64,000 nt of DNA from Halomonas halmophila (GCF_006540005.1 NZ_BJOC01000013.1:62001-126000); one strand, 5' to 3'; positions 35,029-44,374 are shown, counted from the stretch's first letter. Translations and numbers: made by a program. Notes: generated from the letters alone by a model not told the origin.

Positions 35029-36270
35029 ATGACTGACGATACGCCAGCCGCGGCGACGCCGACGGATTCCCCCATGCGCACCCTGCTGGTCGGTGCACAG
35101 ATGCTCTTCGTGGCCTTCGGAGCCCTGGTACTGGTGCCGCTGCTGACCGGCCTCGATCCCAATGTAGCGTTGTTCACCGCCGGCGTCGGTACCCTGGTCT
35201 TTCATGCCGTGACTGGTGCCAGCGTACCGGTCTTCCTGGCATCATCCTTCGCCTTCATTGCCCCCATTCAGAGTTCGGTGAAGAGTTTCGGCATTCCGGC
35301 CACGCTCGGCGGGATCCTGGCCGCCGGCCTGGTCTATGTGCTGATCTCGCAGTTCGTCCGACTCAAGGGCACGGCCTGGCTGCATCGGCTGTTGCCGCCG
35401 GTGGTGGTCGGCCCGGTGATCATGGTGATCGGCCTGGCGCTGGCGCCGGTGGCGGTGGACATGGCCACCGGGGGCACCAGCGATGATATCGGCTATGGCC
35501 AGGCCATCACGCTGTCCATGGCCAGTCTGCTGGTGACCATGGTGCTGGCCGTCTTCGGCCGCGGGCTGATCCGCCTGGTACCCATCATGGGCGGCATCGT
35601 GACCGGGTACATCCTGTCCATGATCATGGGCGTGGTGGACTTCGCTCCGGTCCGGGATGCCGCCTGGCTGGCGCTGCCGTCCTTCACAGCTCCCAGCTTT
35701 CACTGGGCGGCCATTCTCTTCATGATTCCCGTGGCCATTGCTCCGGCGGTGGAGCACATCGGCGACATGGTGGCCATCGGCTCGGTGACGCGTCGGCACT
35801 ATCTCGAGAAGCCCGGATTGCACCGCACGCTGCTTGGCGACGGCCTGGCGACCTGCTCGGCCGCACTGTTCGGCGGGCCGCCCAATACCACCTACTCCGA
35901 GGTGACCGGGGCCGTGACCCTGACGCGTGCCTTCAACCCGCGCATCATGCTGGTGACCGCCGTCATCGCCATTCTGCTGTCCTTCCTCGGCAAGCTGGGC
36001 GCTGTCCTGCAGACCATTCCGGCCCCGGTCATGGGCGGCATCATGACATTGCTGTTCGGCTCGATTGCCGTGGTCGGCATGAACACCCTGGTACGTGCAG
36101 GTAGTGAACTCACGGCCTCACGCAATCTGGTGGTGGTGTCCTTGATTCTGGTCTTCGGCATCGGCGGCATGCAGTTCGGGGAAGGCCAGTTCACACTGCA
36201 GGGCGTCAGCCTGGCGGCCCTGGTCGGCATCCTGCTCAATGCCGTATTGCCCCGGGAAGCGGAAGACTGA
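35029..36270 (+). CDS. uraA: Uracil permease (NCS2 family, UraA type)
   Basis: A 413-residue NCS2 proton symporter with about 14 helices. QMLFVAFGALVLVPLLTGLDPNVALFTAGVGTLVFH opens the first repeat, SSFAFIAPIQSS follows, and VAIAPAVEHIGDMVAIGSVT plus FGGPPNTTYSEVTGAV are the substrate-site motifs of uracil transporters. The ATG at 35029 is preceded by GCAGGAGCC. A TAGAAT hexamer at 34978-34983 may be its -10. It works with upp (26 kb) in uracil salvage. Confidence 0.93.
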   Translation: MTDDTPAAATPTDSPMRTLLVGAQMLFVAFGALVLVPLLTGLDPNVALFTAGVGTLVFHAVTGASVPVFLASSFAFIAPIQSSVKSFGIPATLGGILAAGLVYVLISQFVRLKGTAWLHRLLPPVVVGPVIMVIGLALAPVAVDMATGGTSDDIGYGQAITLSMASLLVTMVLAVFGRGLIRLVPIMGGIVTGYILSMIMGVVDFAPVRDAAWLALPSFTAPSFHWAAILFMIPVAIAPAVEHIGDMVAIGSVTRRHYLEKPGLHRTLLGDGLATCSAALFGGPPNTTYSEVTGAVTLTRAFNPRIMLVTAVIAILLSFLGKLGAVLQTIPAPVMGGIMTLLFGSIAVVGMNTLVRAGSELTASRNLVVVSLILVFGIGGMQFGEGQFTLQGVSLAALVGILLNAVLPREAED

Positions 36271-36361
36271 ACCGGGCAATACAGCATGGCGCCCGGCATT
36301 GCGCTCAGGCATCATGAGAGGCATCAATGATGAACGTCGAGGACAAGCATCAGGAGGCGTG

Positions 36362-36967
36362 GTGATTCCTCGTGATGAGCTGACGGGGCTGATACTGGCC
36401 GGGGGCCGCGGGCAGCGCATGGGGGGCTGCGACAAGGGGCTGGTTGCCTTTCGCGGCAGGCCGCTTGCCGGACACGCGGCCGAGGTGCTGCGTGAGCATG
36501 TCGGCGAGCTGCTGATCGTGGCCAATCGCCATCAGCAGGCCTATGCCAGCCTGGCCGATCGCGTCATCGGGGATGTCGAGACCGACTATCAGGGACCCTT
36601 GATGGGGCTCTACAGTGGCTTGCGGGCGGCACGTGGTCGCTGGCTGGTCGTCGTGCCCTGCGATGTCCCGGCCCTGCCGGCCAACCTGGTAACGCGTCTC
36701 GCCGATGCGGTTGGCGATGCCGATATCGGCGTGGCGCATGATGGCCACAGGAGTCATCCGGTCGTGGCCCTGTTGCGCGTGACGCTGGCCGCGGACCTGG
36801 CCCACTGCCTGGCGCAGGGCGAGCGCAAGCTCGATAGCTGGCAGGCCCGCCATCGGCGCGTACGGGTCGACTTCTCCGACTGTCCCGCGGCGTTCGTCAA
36901 CCTCAACACCCAGGCCGAGCGTCTGCGCCTGGAACGCGCACTCGACGAGGAGCCGCCAACGTCATGA
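36362..36967 (+). CDS. mobA: Molybdenum cofactor guanylyltransferase MobA
   Basis: Attaches GMP to molybdopterin to make MGD. The nucleotidyltransferase motif LILAGGRGQRMGGCDKGLVAF is near the N-terminus, and PLMGLYSGL and VVPCDVPALP follow. The start is uncertain. GTG at 36362 gives 201 residues with AGGAGG four bases upstream. GTG at 36359 is also possible, and so is an ATG at 36314. The stop overlaps the mobB start by four bases (ATGA). First gene of the molybdenum cofactor cluster, on the same strand as uraA. Confidence 0.9.
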   Translation: MIPRDELTGLILAGGRGQRMGGCDKGLVAFRGRPLAGHAAEVLREHVGELLIVANRHQQAYASLADRVIGDVETDYQGPLMGLYSGLRAARGRWLVVVPCDVPALPANLVTRLADAVGDADIGVAHDGHRSHPVVALLRVTLAADLAHCLAQGERKLDSWQARHRRVRVDFSDCPAAFVNLNTQAERLRLERALDEEPPTS

Positions 36968-37554
36968 CCGATGCCATACCCGCCAGCCTCGATCTGTCGG
37001 CGTCGCCGGCCTTGCTGGGCATCGCCGCCTGGAGCGGTACCGGCAAGACCACGCTGCTCGAGCAGCTGTTGCCCGCCCTGCGTCAGCGTGGCCTGAGGGT
37101 GGCGGTCATCAAGCATGCCCACCATGACTTCGATGTCGATAAGCCCGGCAAGGACAGTCACCGTCTGCGCCAGGCCGGGGCAACCCCCATGCTGGTGGCC
37201 TCCCGGGCGCGTATCGCGCTGATGATGGAAACGCCCGAGCGTGCAGAAGCGGACCTGGCAGAGCTGATCGACATGGTCAGCCATCAGTCGCCGGATCTGA
37301 TTCTCGTCGAGGGCTTCAAGGCCTGGCCGCTGCCGAAACTCGAGCTCTACCGCAGTGAGCTCGGCAAGCCGCCACTGGCGGCGCAGGACCCGTGGATCAA
37401 GGCGGTGGCCAGCCAGGGGGATCTCACGCCGCCGGCCGATGTCGAGCACCTGGATCTCGATGATGTCGAGGCGCTGGTGAGCTGGGTCGCGCACTGGCCG
37501 GCACGCTGGCCGCAGGCAGGCCGACCGCGTGGATCATCGGGGGCCGCCACCTGA
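36964..37554 (+). CDS. mobB: Molybdopterin-guanine dinucleotide biosynthesis adaptor MobB
   Basis: A 196-residue P-loop GTP-binding protein that assists MobA. Walker A is IAAWSGTGKTTLLEQL. It also shows VAVIKHAHHDFDVDKPGKDSHRLRQAG and LILVEGFKAWPLPKLELYR, the family signatures. The C-terminus carries about 15 extra residues rich in Pro, Gly and Arg. It is translationally coupled to mobA, and 151 bases separate it from the next gene. Confidence 0.94.
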   Translation: MTDAIPASLDLSASPALLGIAAWSGTGKTTLLEQLLPALRQRGLRVAVIKHAHHDFDVDKPGKDSHRLRQAGATPMLVASRARIALMMETPERAEADLAELIDMVSHQSPDLILVEGFKAWPLPKLELYRSELGKPPLAAQDPWIKAVASQGDLTPPADVEHLDLDDVEALVSWVAHWPARWPQAGRPRGSSGAAT

Positions 37555-37705
37555 TGCTGTTCCGATGACAGGCAGTTGCTCGCTGCCTGCCCGAGCCGGC
37601 CGATCAAAATCCATGCATGACTGTCACACGATAGAGGCAAGAACTCTCTGCTCCACTGGCTGATTGCATGACGTTTCCGACGACCTGAAACTAGGCATTA
37701 ACACC

Positions 37706-38515
37706 ATGACTCTGACTCATCTCAACGCCCAGGGTGAAGCGCGAATGGTCGATGTGGCCGACAAGCCGGAGAGCCGGCGTGAGGCGAGTGCCTCGGGTGC
37801 CATCTACATGCATCCGGCCACGCTCCAGCGGCTTGCCGACGGCAATCTGCCCAAGGGAGACGTGCTGGCCACGGCCCGTATTGCGGCCATTCAGGGCGCC
37901 AAGCGTACCCACGAACTGATCCCCTTGTGTCACGCCTTGCCACTGTCGAAGGTCGAAGTCGACTTTCGCGTCGATGAAGCCGCGGGATGTGTGCACGTGT
38001 TTGCCCATTGCCGCCTGAATGGGCGCACCGGTGTGGAGATGGAGGCCCTGACGGCGGTGTCGGTTGCCTGTCTGACGCTCTACGACATGTGCAAGGCGGT
38101 GGACAAGGACATGGTGATCGGCTCGATCCAGCTGGATGAGAAGAGCGGTGGAATGTCCGGTGACTATCAACGTGCGGCGTCCGCCGAAAGAACCCCGATC
38201 GTGACCGGGGAGGGCGCCAGTGGCGAGGTCTCCCTGGGCTCCCTGATCGGCGCGGATGAACCCTGTGTGAGGGTCAAGTGCCTGGCAGAGCTGCGCGAGC
38301 GGCTGGGGATCGGCGAAGTCAACGTGCCCTTCGAGCGCATGAAAAGTGCCGATGTCAGTGGCCTGAAGACCGTGCTCAAATCCATGGATTCGCGTTTCGT
38401 CGGCCTCGAGGAAGGGCGTATCCTGTGTGCCGTTAACCAGGTCATGGCGGGTGATGCCACGCCACTGACCGCCGATGATGAAGTGGCGTTTTTCCCCCCG
38501 GTAACCGGAGGTTGA
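37706..38515 (+). CDS. MoaC-MoaD fusion: cyclic pyranopterin monophosphate synthase joined to the molybdopterin synthase sulfur carrier
   Basis: The single 269-residue frame contains two enzymes. Residues 1-155 are MoaC ([74 protein letters not shown]). Residues about 188-269 are MoaD-like ([14 protein letters not shown] ... [11 protein letters not shown]), ending in the double glycine that must be adenylated and thiocarboxylated. The 32-residue linker contains no start codon in a plausible place, so this is a true fusion rather than two overlapping genes. MoaE follows after four bases. The ATG at 37706 has a weak ribosome site. Confidence 0.88.
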   Translation: MTLTHLNAQGEARMVDVADKPESRREASASGAIYMHPATLQRLADGNLPKGDVLATARIAAIQGAKRTHELIPLCHALPLSKVEVDFRVDEAAGCVHVFAHCRLNGRTGVEMEALTAVSVACLTLYDMCKAVDKDMVIGSIQLDEKSGGMSGDYQRAASAERTPIVTGEGASGEVSLGSLIGADEPCVRVKCLAELRERLGIGEVNVPFERMKSADVSGLKTVLKSMDSRFVGLEEGRILCAVNQVMAGDATPLTADDEVAFFPPVTGG

Positions 38516-38519
38516 GTGA

Positions 38520-38975
38520 ATGATCCGTGTCCAGCCACAGCCCTTTGATGCCGGTGAGGAACAGCGACTGTTGCTGGCCGGGCGTCGCGACATCGGCGCC
38601 GTCGTGAGTTTCACCGGCCTGGTGAGAGACTTCAATGAGCGTCCGGATGTGCAGGCGCTGAGTCTCGAACATTATCCCGGCATGACGGAATCGGCACTGG
38701 CCGGGATCGTGGCCGAAGCCGAGGCCCGCTGGTCCTTGCAGGGCGTGCGCCTGGTTCACCGGGTCGGGCATCTGCAACCGGGCGATCCCATCGTGCTGGT
38801 GATGGTCGCCAGTGCGCATCGTCGCGCCGGCTTCGAGGCCTGTGACTTCATCATGGATTATTTGAAGACCCGGGCCCCTTTCTGGAAAAAGGAACACACC
38901 GCCAGTGGCGATTACTGGGTCGCGGAACGCCAGACTGATCTTCAGGATGCCCAGCGTTGGGAGGCTTCATCATGA
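38520..38975 (+). CDS. moaE: Molybdopterin synthase catalytic subunit MoaE
   Basis: A 151-residue protein that, with the MoaD thiocarboxylate, inserts sulfur into cPMP. Typical sequence is [16 protein letters not shown] near the N-terminus, [54 protein letters not shown] with the active-site lysines, and a C-terminal tail. It starts four bases after the fused MoaC-MoaD gene and overlaps moaA by four bases (ATGA). Confidence 0.95.
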   Translation: MIRVQPQPFDAGEEQRLLLAGRRDIGAVVSFTGLVRDFNERPDVQALSLEHYPGMTESALAGIVAEAEARWSLQGVRLVHRVGHLQPGDPIVLVMVASAHRRAGFEACDFIMDYLKTRAPFWKKEHTASGDYWVAERQTDLQDAQRWEASS

Positions 38976-39964
38976 CCGACGAGTTGATCGACAATTTTGG
39001 ACGCAAGGTAAGCTATGTGCGCCTGTCCGTCACCGATCGCTGTGACTTTCGCTGTGTCTACTGCATGAGCGAAGAGATGACCTTCCTGCCGCGCGATGAG
39101 GTCCTCAGCCTCGAAGAGCTGGGACTGGTGGCGAAGGCCTTCACCGAGCTGGGGGTCGAGAAGATTCGCCTGACCGGTGGTGAGCCGCTGGTGAGACGGG
39201 ATATCTCGCGCCTGGTCTCGGATATCGGGGCCTTGCCGGGCCTCAAGGACTTCTCCATGACCACCAATGGTGCCGGGCTGGGTCGACATGCGCAGGCCTT
39301 GCGTCAGGGCGGTCTGGAACGCCTCAATATCAGCCTGGACACCCTGGATCCCGAGCGTTTCAAGCGCGTGACGCGTACCGGGGATCTCCAGAAGGTGCTG
39401 GATGGCATGCGTGCCGCGCGCGACGCCGGTTTTCGGCGCATCAAGCTCAATGCCGTGATCCTCAAGGGGCGCAATGACGATGAAGTGACGTCGCTGGTCG
39501 ATTTCGCGCGTCGCGAGCAGGTCGATATCAGCTTTATCGAGGAAATGCCGCTGGGCGAGGTGTCCGATCACTCGCGTGCCGAGACCTATTGCTCGAGTGA
39601 TGAAGTCAAGGCCATGATCGAACAGCACCATGAACTGCTGCCCACCACGGAGACGACGCCGGGGCCCTCTCGCTATTTCCGCATGCCGGACAGCGAAACA
39701 AGAATCGGCTTCATTTCTCCCCATAGCCACAATTTCTGCTCTTCCTGCAATCGCGTGCGTGTCACCGTCGAAGGGCGCCTGTTGCTGTGCCTGGGCAACG
39801 AACACTCCGTCGATCTGCGTGCCGTGTTGCGTCGTCACCCCGGCAATATCGAGGAACTCAAGAAGGCCATCATTGCCGCGATGCCGCTCAAGCCGGAACG
39901 CCATCACTTCACCACGGATGGGGATGTGCAGGTCGTGCGCTTCATGAACATGACCGGCGGTTGA
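38972..39964 (+). CDS. moaA: GTP 3',8-cyclase MoaA
   Basis: A 330-residue radical SAM enzyme converting GTP to 3',8-cyclo-GTP, the first step of molybdenum cofactor synthesis. The N-terminal cluster ligands are C24, C28 and C31 (CDFRCVYC). The second C-terminal cluster is in [23 protein letters not shown]. It ends in the required GG. It is coupled to moaE. The cluster order mobA-mobB-moaCD-moaE-moaA contains a nearly complete cofactor pathway; moaB/mogA and moeA are not in the window. A terminator follows. Confidence 0.96.
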   Translation: MTDELIDNFGRKVSYVRLSVTDRCDFRCVYCMSEEMTFLPRDEVLSLEELGLVAKAFTELGVEKIRLTGGEPLVRRDISRLVSDIGALPGLKDFSMTTNGAGLGRHAQALRQGGLERLNISLDTLDPERFKRVTRTGDLQKVLDGMRAARDAGFRRIKLNAVILKGRNDDEVTSLVDFARREQVDISFIEEMPLGEVSDHSRAETYCSSDEVKAMIEQHHELLPTTETTPGPSRYFRMPDSETRIGFISPHSHNFCSSCNRVRVTVEGRLLLCLGNEHSVDLRAVLRRHPGNIEELKKAIIAAMPLKPERHHFTTDGDVQVVRFMNMTGG

Positions 39965-39972
39965 GCTCTTCT

Positions 39973-40001
39973 CAGGCCTCTTGCCTCAATTGGCCTGTTT
40001 T
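39973..40001 (+). terminator. Terminator after moaA
   Basis: CAGGCC at 39973-39978 pairs with GGCCTG at 39992-39997, followed by TTTT. It begins 9 bases beyond the moaA stop codon. Confidence 0.65.
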
Positions 40002-40105
40002 ACCCGGCGCCTTTTCCCTATCAAAGGTTCTCGCAATTCTCTCCAGAACGTCCGAGTACACGGTACTTTTTCCGGGTGCTGGACAGGGGATTTTCCTTTC
40101 TTTTC

Positions 40106-40133
40106 TTGCTAAAATGCAATTCGTCAATATACT
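40106..40133 (+). promoter_or_regulatory. Candidate promoter of the H-NS-like gene
   Basis: TTGCTA at 40106-40111 and TATACT at 40128-40133 are 16 bp apart, in a stretch much richer in A/T than the surroundings. This predicts a leader of about 145 bases before the start at 40285. The remainder of the 320-base interval after moaA holds no gene. Confidence 0.55.
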
Positions 40134-40284
40134 TTTGTTGAGGTTGCTCGAACAGCTCACGGGAACGGCTGGGCAACCCGGTGCGGTTCAAACTTGATGA
40201 AATCGATCCAGCCTGCGCAGATCGGCAGAGTTTGTTTCAGTACTGACAAGTTTATACGTCCAATAATTCTTCACGGAGGGGGTA

Positions 40285-40575
40285 ATGTCCACTCAGACCC
40301 TGGAACAGATCGCTCGAAACAAGAACGTGGCCCGGGCTGCCGCTCGTCAGTTGAGCATGGAGCAGCTTCACAAGCTCGCCGAGGTGATCGGTGAAGTGAT
40401 CGAGCAGAAGAACGACGAAGAAAAACGTCGTCAGGATGAAGAAGAGCAGAAGGCACGCAAACTGGCCGAAATTCGCGAGCAGATCAACGAAGCCGGCCTG
40501 TCGGTCGAGGATCTCGTGCCGGATCAGCCCAAGCGTAAACGCGGACGCCCGCCGAAGAATGCCGAGAAGTCGTGA
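40285..40575 (+). CDS. Short H-NS-like protein with AT-hook-like C-terminus
   Basis: A 96-residue basic/acidic protein. The N-terminal 80 residues (ARQLSMEQLHKLAEVIGEVIEQKNDEEKRRQDEEEQKARKLAEIREQINEAGLSVEDL in outline) match the dimerising coiled-coil domain of H-NS proteins in this family. The C-terminus is only PKRKRGRPPKNAEKS: an AT-hook-like GRP core flanked by lysines and arginines. The usual H-NS DNA-binding domain with its conserved Trp/Gly loop is missing, and the stop is clean. It may bind A/T-rich DNA through the hook, or act as a modifier of a full-length H-NS. ACGGAGGGGG is an excellent ribosome site. Confidence 0.8.
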   Translation: MSTQTLEQIARNKNVARAAARQLSMEQLHKLAEVIGEVIEQKNDEEKRRQDEEEQKARKLAEIREQINEAGLSVEDLVPDQPKRKRGRPPKNAEKS

Positions 40576-40624
40576 GGGCTATTCAAGGGTTCGCCTGGAT
40601 GACAGCGAGGCAGTGAGATGGCGG

Positions 40625-40646
40625 CGTGCATCGGGAAGGATGCACG
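40625..40646. other. Stem-loop at the convergent H-NS-like/RNase J junction
   Basis: CGTGCATC at 40625-40632 pairs perfectly with GATGCACG at 40639-40646 and abuts the stop codon of the nuclease gene. There is no T-run. It may mark the 3' ends of both transcripts. Confidence 0.6.
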
Positions 40647-42320
40647 TCAGTCATTGCCTGCCACGGCCTGGTTTTCCATGGCGAATATCTGCAGATGAAC
40701 CTCCGGTACACGCTGGAGGTGGTCCGCCAGCCAGGCCATGACATCCGGATAGAGCATTTCCCGCAACTCGACCAGGGAGTCGCCCCCAGCGCTCTCCAGG
40801 CACTCGTCCAGCCGGTCCGCCAGCGCGGTTTCATCCAGCGGGCTGGCATGACTGTCATCCAGCATCAGTCGTCCGATACGGCTCCAGCCCAGACCCGTGG
40901 CCGCCACGGTGATGGCCACGAACAGCTCGTCGTGTCGTGATGCCGTCTCTCCCCCGGCGCCTGCCACCGGCGCGTTGCGGTTCTGGTCGATGATGCGTGG
41001 CGTCAGGCGATGGTGCTGCTCGAGCACCAGGCCGTCATCATCCAGGCGCAGCATGTCGCCATTGCGCGGGATCAGCGGCGCGTCGATACCCAGTTCCTGC
41101 GCCAGAGCCTGGTGGGCATGCTGATGTCGGGCTTCGCCGTGCACCGGCAGTAGACGCTCGGGTGCCACCCACTGATAGAAGGTACGCAATTCCTCCTGAT
41201 AGGGGTGGCCGGAAGCATGCAGGGCCGGTTGGGCGTCATCATCCAGCAAGGTGATGCCCTTGATCCGCAGGGCATGCTTGAGGCGTTCGATGATGCGCTC
41301 GTTGCCCGGAATCGCCCGCGCCGAAAAGATCACGCTATCGCCGGGGGTCAGCTCGAAGTGTGGGTGACGGCCGGCCGCCAGGCGAGACAGGGCGGCGCGG
41401 GGTTCGCCCTGGCTGCCGGTCGCGATCACCAGGACTTCCTCGGGTGGCAGATACCCCAGGTCATGCACCGGCACCAGGGCGGGAAAGTCCTCCAGATAGC
41501 CGAGTCCCTGGGCAATGCGCACCATGCGTTCCATGGAACGTCCCATCAGGCTGACCCGGCGCCCACAGCGCTCGGCGGCCCGCCCAATGGCGAGGACGCG
41601 ATCCAGGTTGCTGGCAAAGCAGCTGACCACCACCCGTCCGGGCAGGGGAGCAATGGCCTCGGCCAGCGCATCGGAGACCTCGCTCTCGCTGCGTGAATGC
41701 CCGGCGTCGGGGGCACAGGTGGAGTCGCCCACCACCAGATCCACCGGCGCGATGGCGCGGAAGGTGTCGGCATCCACCGGGGCGCCCAGCAGCGGGGCAG
41801 GGTCGAGTTTCCAGTCACCGGTGTGCAGGATCCGGCGATCGCCGGCCTGAATCAGCAGGGCGCAGCTTTCCGGAATCGAATGGGTTACCGGGAGGTAGCG
41901 CAAGGTAAAGAAGCCGACCTCGGTGGCTTCGCCGGGCTCGATGACCCGGATGGCATGGCTGCTCAGGCCATGTTCGGCAAACTTGCTGCGCAGCAGGCCG
42001 GCGGCCAGGGGGGTGGCATGAATGGGGCAGCCCCAGCGCGGCCAGAGCCAGGCCGCGGCCCCGATGTGATCCTCGTGACCATGGGTGATGATCAGTGCCT
42101 CGGGCGCGATGTTCAGTGTCTCGAGCAGGGCAGTGTCGGGTATCTGCAGCGGGCCGCCGGGTAGATCCTGGCGAATCATCATGCCGCAATCCACGGCTAT
42201 CCAGTGGTCGCGGTGGCCGTAGAGCATGAAGTTCATCCCGATTTCGCCACACCCGCCGAGTGGAAGCAATTGCAAAGGGGAGCGTCGGCGGGAGCGTATT
42301 TGCACGCGGGGCTTCAACAT
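40647..42320 (-). CDS. RNase J-type metallo-beta-lactamase nuclease
   Basis: A 557-residue beta-CASP metallo-beta-lactamase of the ribonuclease J family. Metal ligands lie in ITHGHEDHIGA and LPVTHSIPES, with LHTGDWKLDP. The beta-CASP part has DSTCAPDAGHSRSE, ATGSQGEP, FSARAIPGNE and ASGHPYQEEL. RNase J enzymes act as 5'-3' exo- and endoribonucleases. They are typical of Firmicutes and alphaproteobacteria, less so of gammaproteobacteria, which rely on RNase E. The start is uncertain: ATG at 42320 is used, while GTG at 42353 would add 11 residues. Divergent from purU. Confidence 0.85.
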   Translation of the reverse strand: MLKPRVQIRSRRRSPLQLLPLGGCGEIGMNFMLYGHRDHWIAVDCGMMIRQDLPGGPLQIPDTALLETLNIAPEALIITHGHEDHIGAAAWLWPRWGCPIHATPLAAGLLRSKFAEHGLSSHAIRVIEPGEATEVGFFTLRYLPVTHSIPESCALLIQAGDRRILHTGDWKLDPAPLLGAPVDADTFRAIAPVDLVVGDSTCAPDAGHSRSESEVSDALAEAIAPLPGRVVVSCFASNLDRVLAIGRAAERCGRRVSLMGRSMERMVRIAQGLGYLEDFPALVPVHDLGYLPPEEVLVIATGSQGEPRAALSRLAAGRHPHFELTPGDSVIFSARAIPGNERIIERLKHALRIKGITLLDDDAQPALHASGHPYQEELRTFYQWVAPERLLPVHGEARHQHAHQALAQELGIDAPLIPRNGDMLRLDDDGLVLEQHHRLTPRIIDQNRNAPVAGAGGETASRHDELFVAITVAATGLGWSRIGRLMLDDSHASPLDETALADRLDECLESAGGDSLVELREMLYPDVMAWLADHLQRVPEVHLQIFAMENQAVAGND

Positions 42321-42464
42321 CGGGAAGGGCTGGGTCGAGAATGTGCCGTTCACTATACGGGATCGCCACCATGACCCACAATCAACGCCCGGAACCTGTG
42401 TCCCTGCGACGTCATTTCGCTACAATGGCGCGCTTTCTTGTTTCCCTAATGGAACGCATTCGCC

Positions 42465-43319
42465 ATGTGTCATCGTTATCGTCTGGTCATTTCCTGTCCG
42501 GATCAGCTGGGTATTGTGGCCGGGGTGTCGAGCTTCATTACCGGGCATGGTGGGTCGATCACCGAAGCCAGTCAGCACTCCGATCTGGAGACAGGGCGCT
42601 TTTTCATGCGTTACGAGATTCGCGCGGATTCGCTCGGCATGACGGCCGACAGTATGCGCGATGCCTTCCTGCCCATTGCGCAGGAATTCGATATGCACTG
42701 GGCGCTGACGGACACTCGCCAGCGGCGTCGAATGGTGTTGATGGTCTCGCGCGAAAGCCATTGTCTGGTCGACCTGCTGTACCGTTGGACCGCCGGTGAG
42801 CTCGATTGCGATATCGCGGCCGTGATCTCCAATCATGATGATCTGCGCAGCCTGGTCGAATGGCACGCGATACCCTTTCATCATGTTCCCGTGGAGGCGC
42901 AGGACAAGGCGCCGGCCTTTGCCGAGATCGAAGGGCTGGTCGAGGCGGCGCAGGCTGACTGCGTGGTGCTGGCCCGTTACATGCAGATCCTGCCGCCGGC
43001 CATCTGCCAACGCTATGCCGGCCGGGTGATCAACATCCACCACAGTTTCCTGCCGTCCTTTGCCGGCGCCAAGCCTTACCACCAGGCCCATGAGCGCGGC
43101 GTCAAGCTGATCGGCGCGACCTGCCATTATGTCACCGAGGAGCTGGATGCCGGACCGATCATCGAGCAGGGGGTACATCGCGTCAGTCACTGTCACACAC
43201 CCTCGGACCTGGTGCGTTTCGGGCGCGATGTGGAAAAGGCCGTGCTGGCTCGCGGCGTGCGCTGGCATCTCGAGGACCGGGTCCTGATGCATGGCAACAA
43301 GACGGTCGTCTTTGCCTGA
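42465..43319 (+). CDS. purU: Formyltetrahydrofolate deformylase
   Basis: A 284-residue enzyme hydrolysing 10-formyl-THF to THF and formate, balancing one-carbon pools. An N-terminal ACT domain (YRLVISCPDQLGIVAGVSSFITGHGGSITEASQH) is followed by a formyltransferase-fold domain with INIHHSFLPSFAGAKPYHQAHERGVKLIGATCHYVTEELDAGPIIEQ, where the catalytic Asn, His and Asp lie. The ATG at 42465 opens MCHRYRLV. It is convergent with dinB, with eight bases between the stop codons. Confidence 0.95.
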   Translation: MCHRYRLVISCPDQLGIVAGVSSFITGHGGSITEASQHSDLETGRFFMRYEIRADSLGMTADSMRDAFLPIAQEFDMHWALTDTRQRRRMVLMVSRESHCLVDLLYRWTAGELDCDIAAVISNHDDLRSLVEWHAIPFHHVPVEAQDKAPAFAEIEGLVEAAQADCVVLARYMQILPPAICQRYAGRVINIHHSFLPSFAGAKPYHQAHERGVKLIGATCHYVTEELDAGPIIEQGVHRVSHCHTPSDLVRFGRDVEKAVLARGVRWHLEDRVLMHGNKTVVFA

Positions 43320-43327
43320 GACACTCT

Positions 43328-44374
43328 CTAGAGGGGCAGCGGCAACTGCTGACGCGCCTGTTCGGGGACCAGGCGGGCCCCGACACCCAGCAGGCGCACG
43401 GGGCGGTGCGCCCGTGCCCAGGCCTGCTCGAGCAGTTGCGCGAAGCTTTCCGGCGTCACGGCCATGCCACGACTCTCCATGGTGGTGATGCTGAAGTCAT
43501 CGAAACGCACCTTGACGAAAATGCCCGACAACGGGGGTTGGCCATGGCCGTCGATGCGCTGGGTCAGCCGCTCGCATAACGGCAGGAGTGCCTGGTGGGC
43601 GCTGTCGAGGTCGGGGAGGTCCTGGCCGAAGGTGGTCTCGACACTGATCGACTTGCGTTCACGCTCGGTGCGTACCGGCCGCTCGTCGATGCCCCGCGAC
43701 AATTCGAACAGTCGTCTGCCGAATTTGCCGAATTCGTCGAGCAGTTTTTCGAAGGGCTGTTGGCGCAGGTCGGTGCAGGTCGCGATCCCGAGGGCGTCCA
43801 GTCGCGCCGCCGTGGCGGGCCCGACACCATGCAGCTTGTTGACCGGCAGGCGCGCGATGAAGTCATCGACCCTGTCGGGGGCAATGACGGTGAGGCCATC
43901 AGGCTTTTCCCAGTCACTGGCAATCTTGGCCAGGAACTTCGAGGGGGCGGCGCCCACCGAGACGGTAATGCCGGTGCGTGCCATGCACTCCTGCTTGAGC
44001 CACTGGGCCATCCAGGTGGCGCTGCCCTGAAAGGCCTCGACGGCGCTGACATCCAGATAGGCTTCATCCAGAGAGAGGGGCTCGACCAGGGGAGTCAGCT
44101 CGTGAAAGATGGCCTGGATATCCCGTGAGACCGCGCGATACTTGTCGAAATTGCCGGGCATCAGGGTCAGGTCCGGGCAGAGCTTCAAGGCGCGAGCGGT
44201 GGGCATGGCCGAGTGAATGCCATAGGTGCGAGCCGGGTAATTGCAGGTGGCAATCACCCCGCGCCGCTCGCGCGAACCACCGATCGCCAGCGGGATGTCG
44301 CGCAACGCGGGATCGTCGCGCATTTCGACGGCCGCATAGAAACAGTCGCAGTCGGCATGCAGAATCTTGCGCAA
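43328..44374 (-). CDS. dinB: DNA polymerase IV
   Basis: A 348-residue Y-family translesion polymerase. Metal-binding residues are in LHADCDCFYAAVEMRDDP and SLDEAYLDVS, and KIASDWEKPDGLTVI and the helix-hairpin region HGVGPATAARLDALGI follow. The start appears to be TTG at 44374, giving the conserved start RKILHADCDCF; no in-frame ATG fits. It lies 67 bases downstream of lexA on the same strand, so it is probably transcribed with lexA and induced by DNA damage. Confidence 0.93.
   Translation of the reverse strand: MRKILHADCDCFYAAVEMRDDPALRDIPLAIGGSRERRGVIATCNYPARTYGIHSAMPTARALKLCPDLTLMPGNFDKYRAVSRDIQAIFHELTPLVEPLSLDEAYLDVSAVEAFQGSATWMAQWLKQECMARTGITVSVGAAPSKFLAKIASDWEKPDGLTVIAPDRVDDFIARLPVNKLHGVGPATAARLDALGIATCTDLRQQPFEKLLDEFGKFGRRLFELSRGIDERPVRTERERKSISVETTFGQDLPDLDSAHQALLPLCERLTQRIDGHGQPPLSGIFVKVRFDDFSITTMESRGMAVTPESFAQLLEQAWARAHRPVRLLGVGARLVPEQARQQLPLPL

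Noticed and set aside
37555-37705. Molybdenum cofactor riboswitch upstream of moaCD
   Set aside because: Only one small hairpin (GGCAG/CTGCC) is visible. The extended conserved structure of the Moco motif could not be built by eye. A covariance search would settle it.
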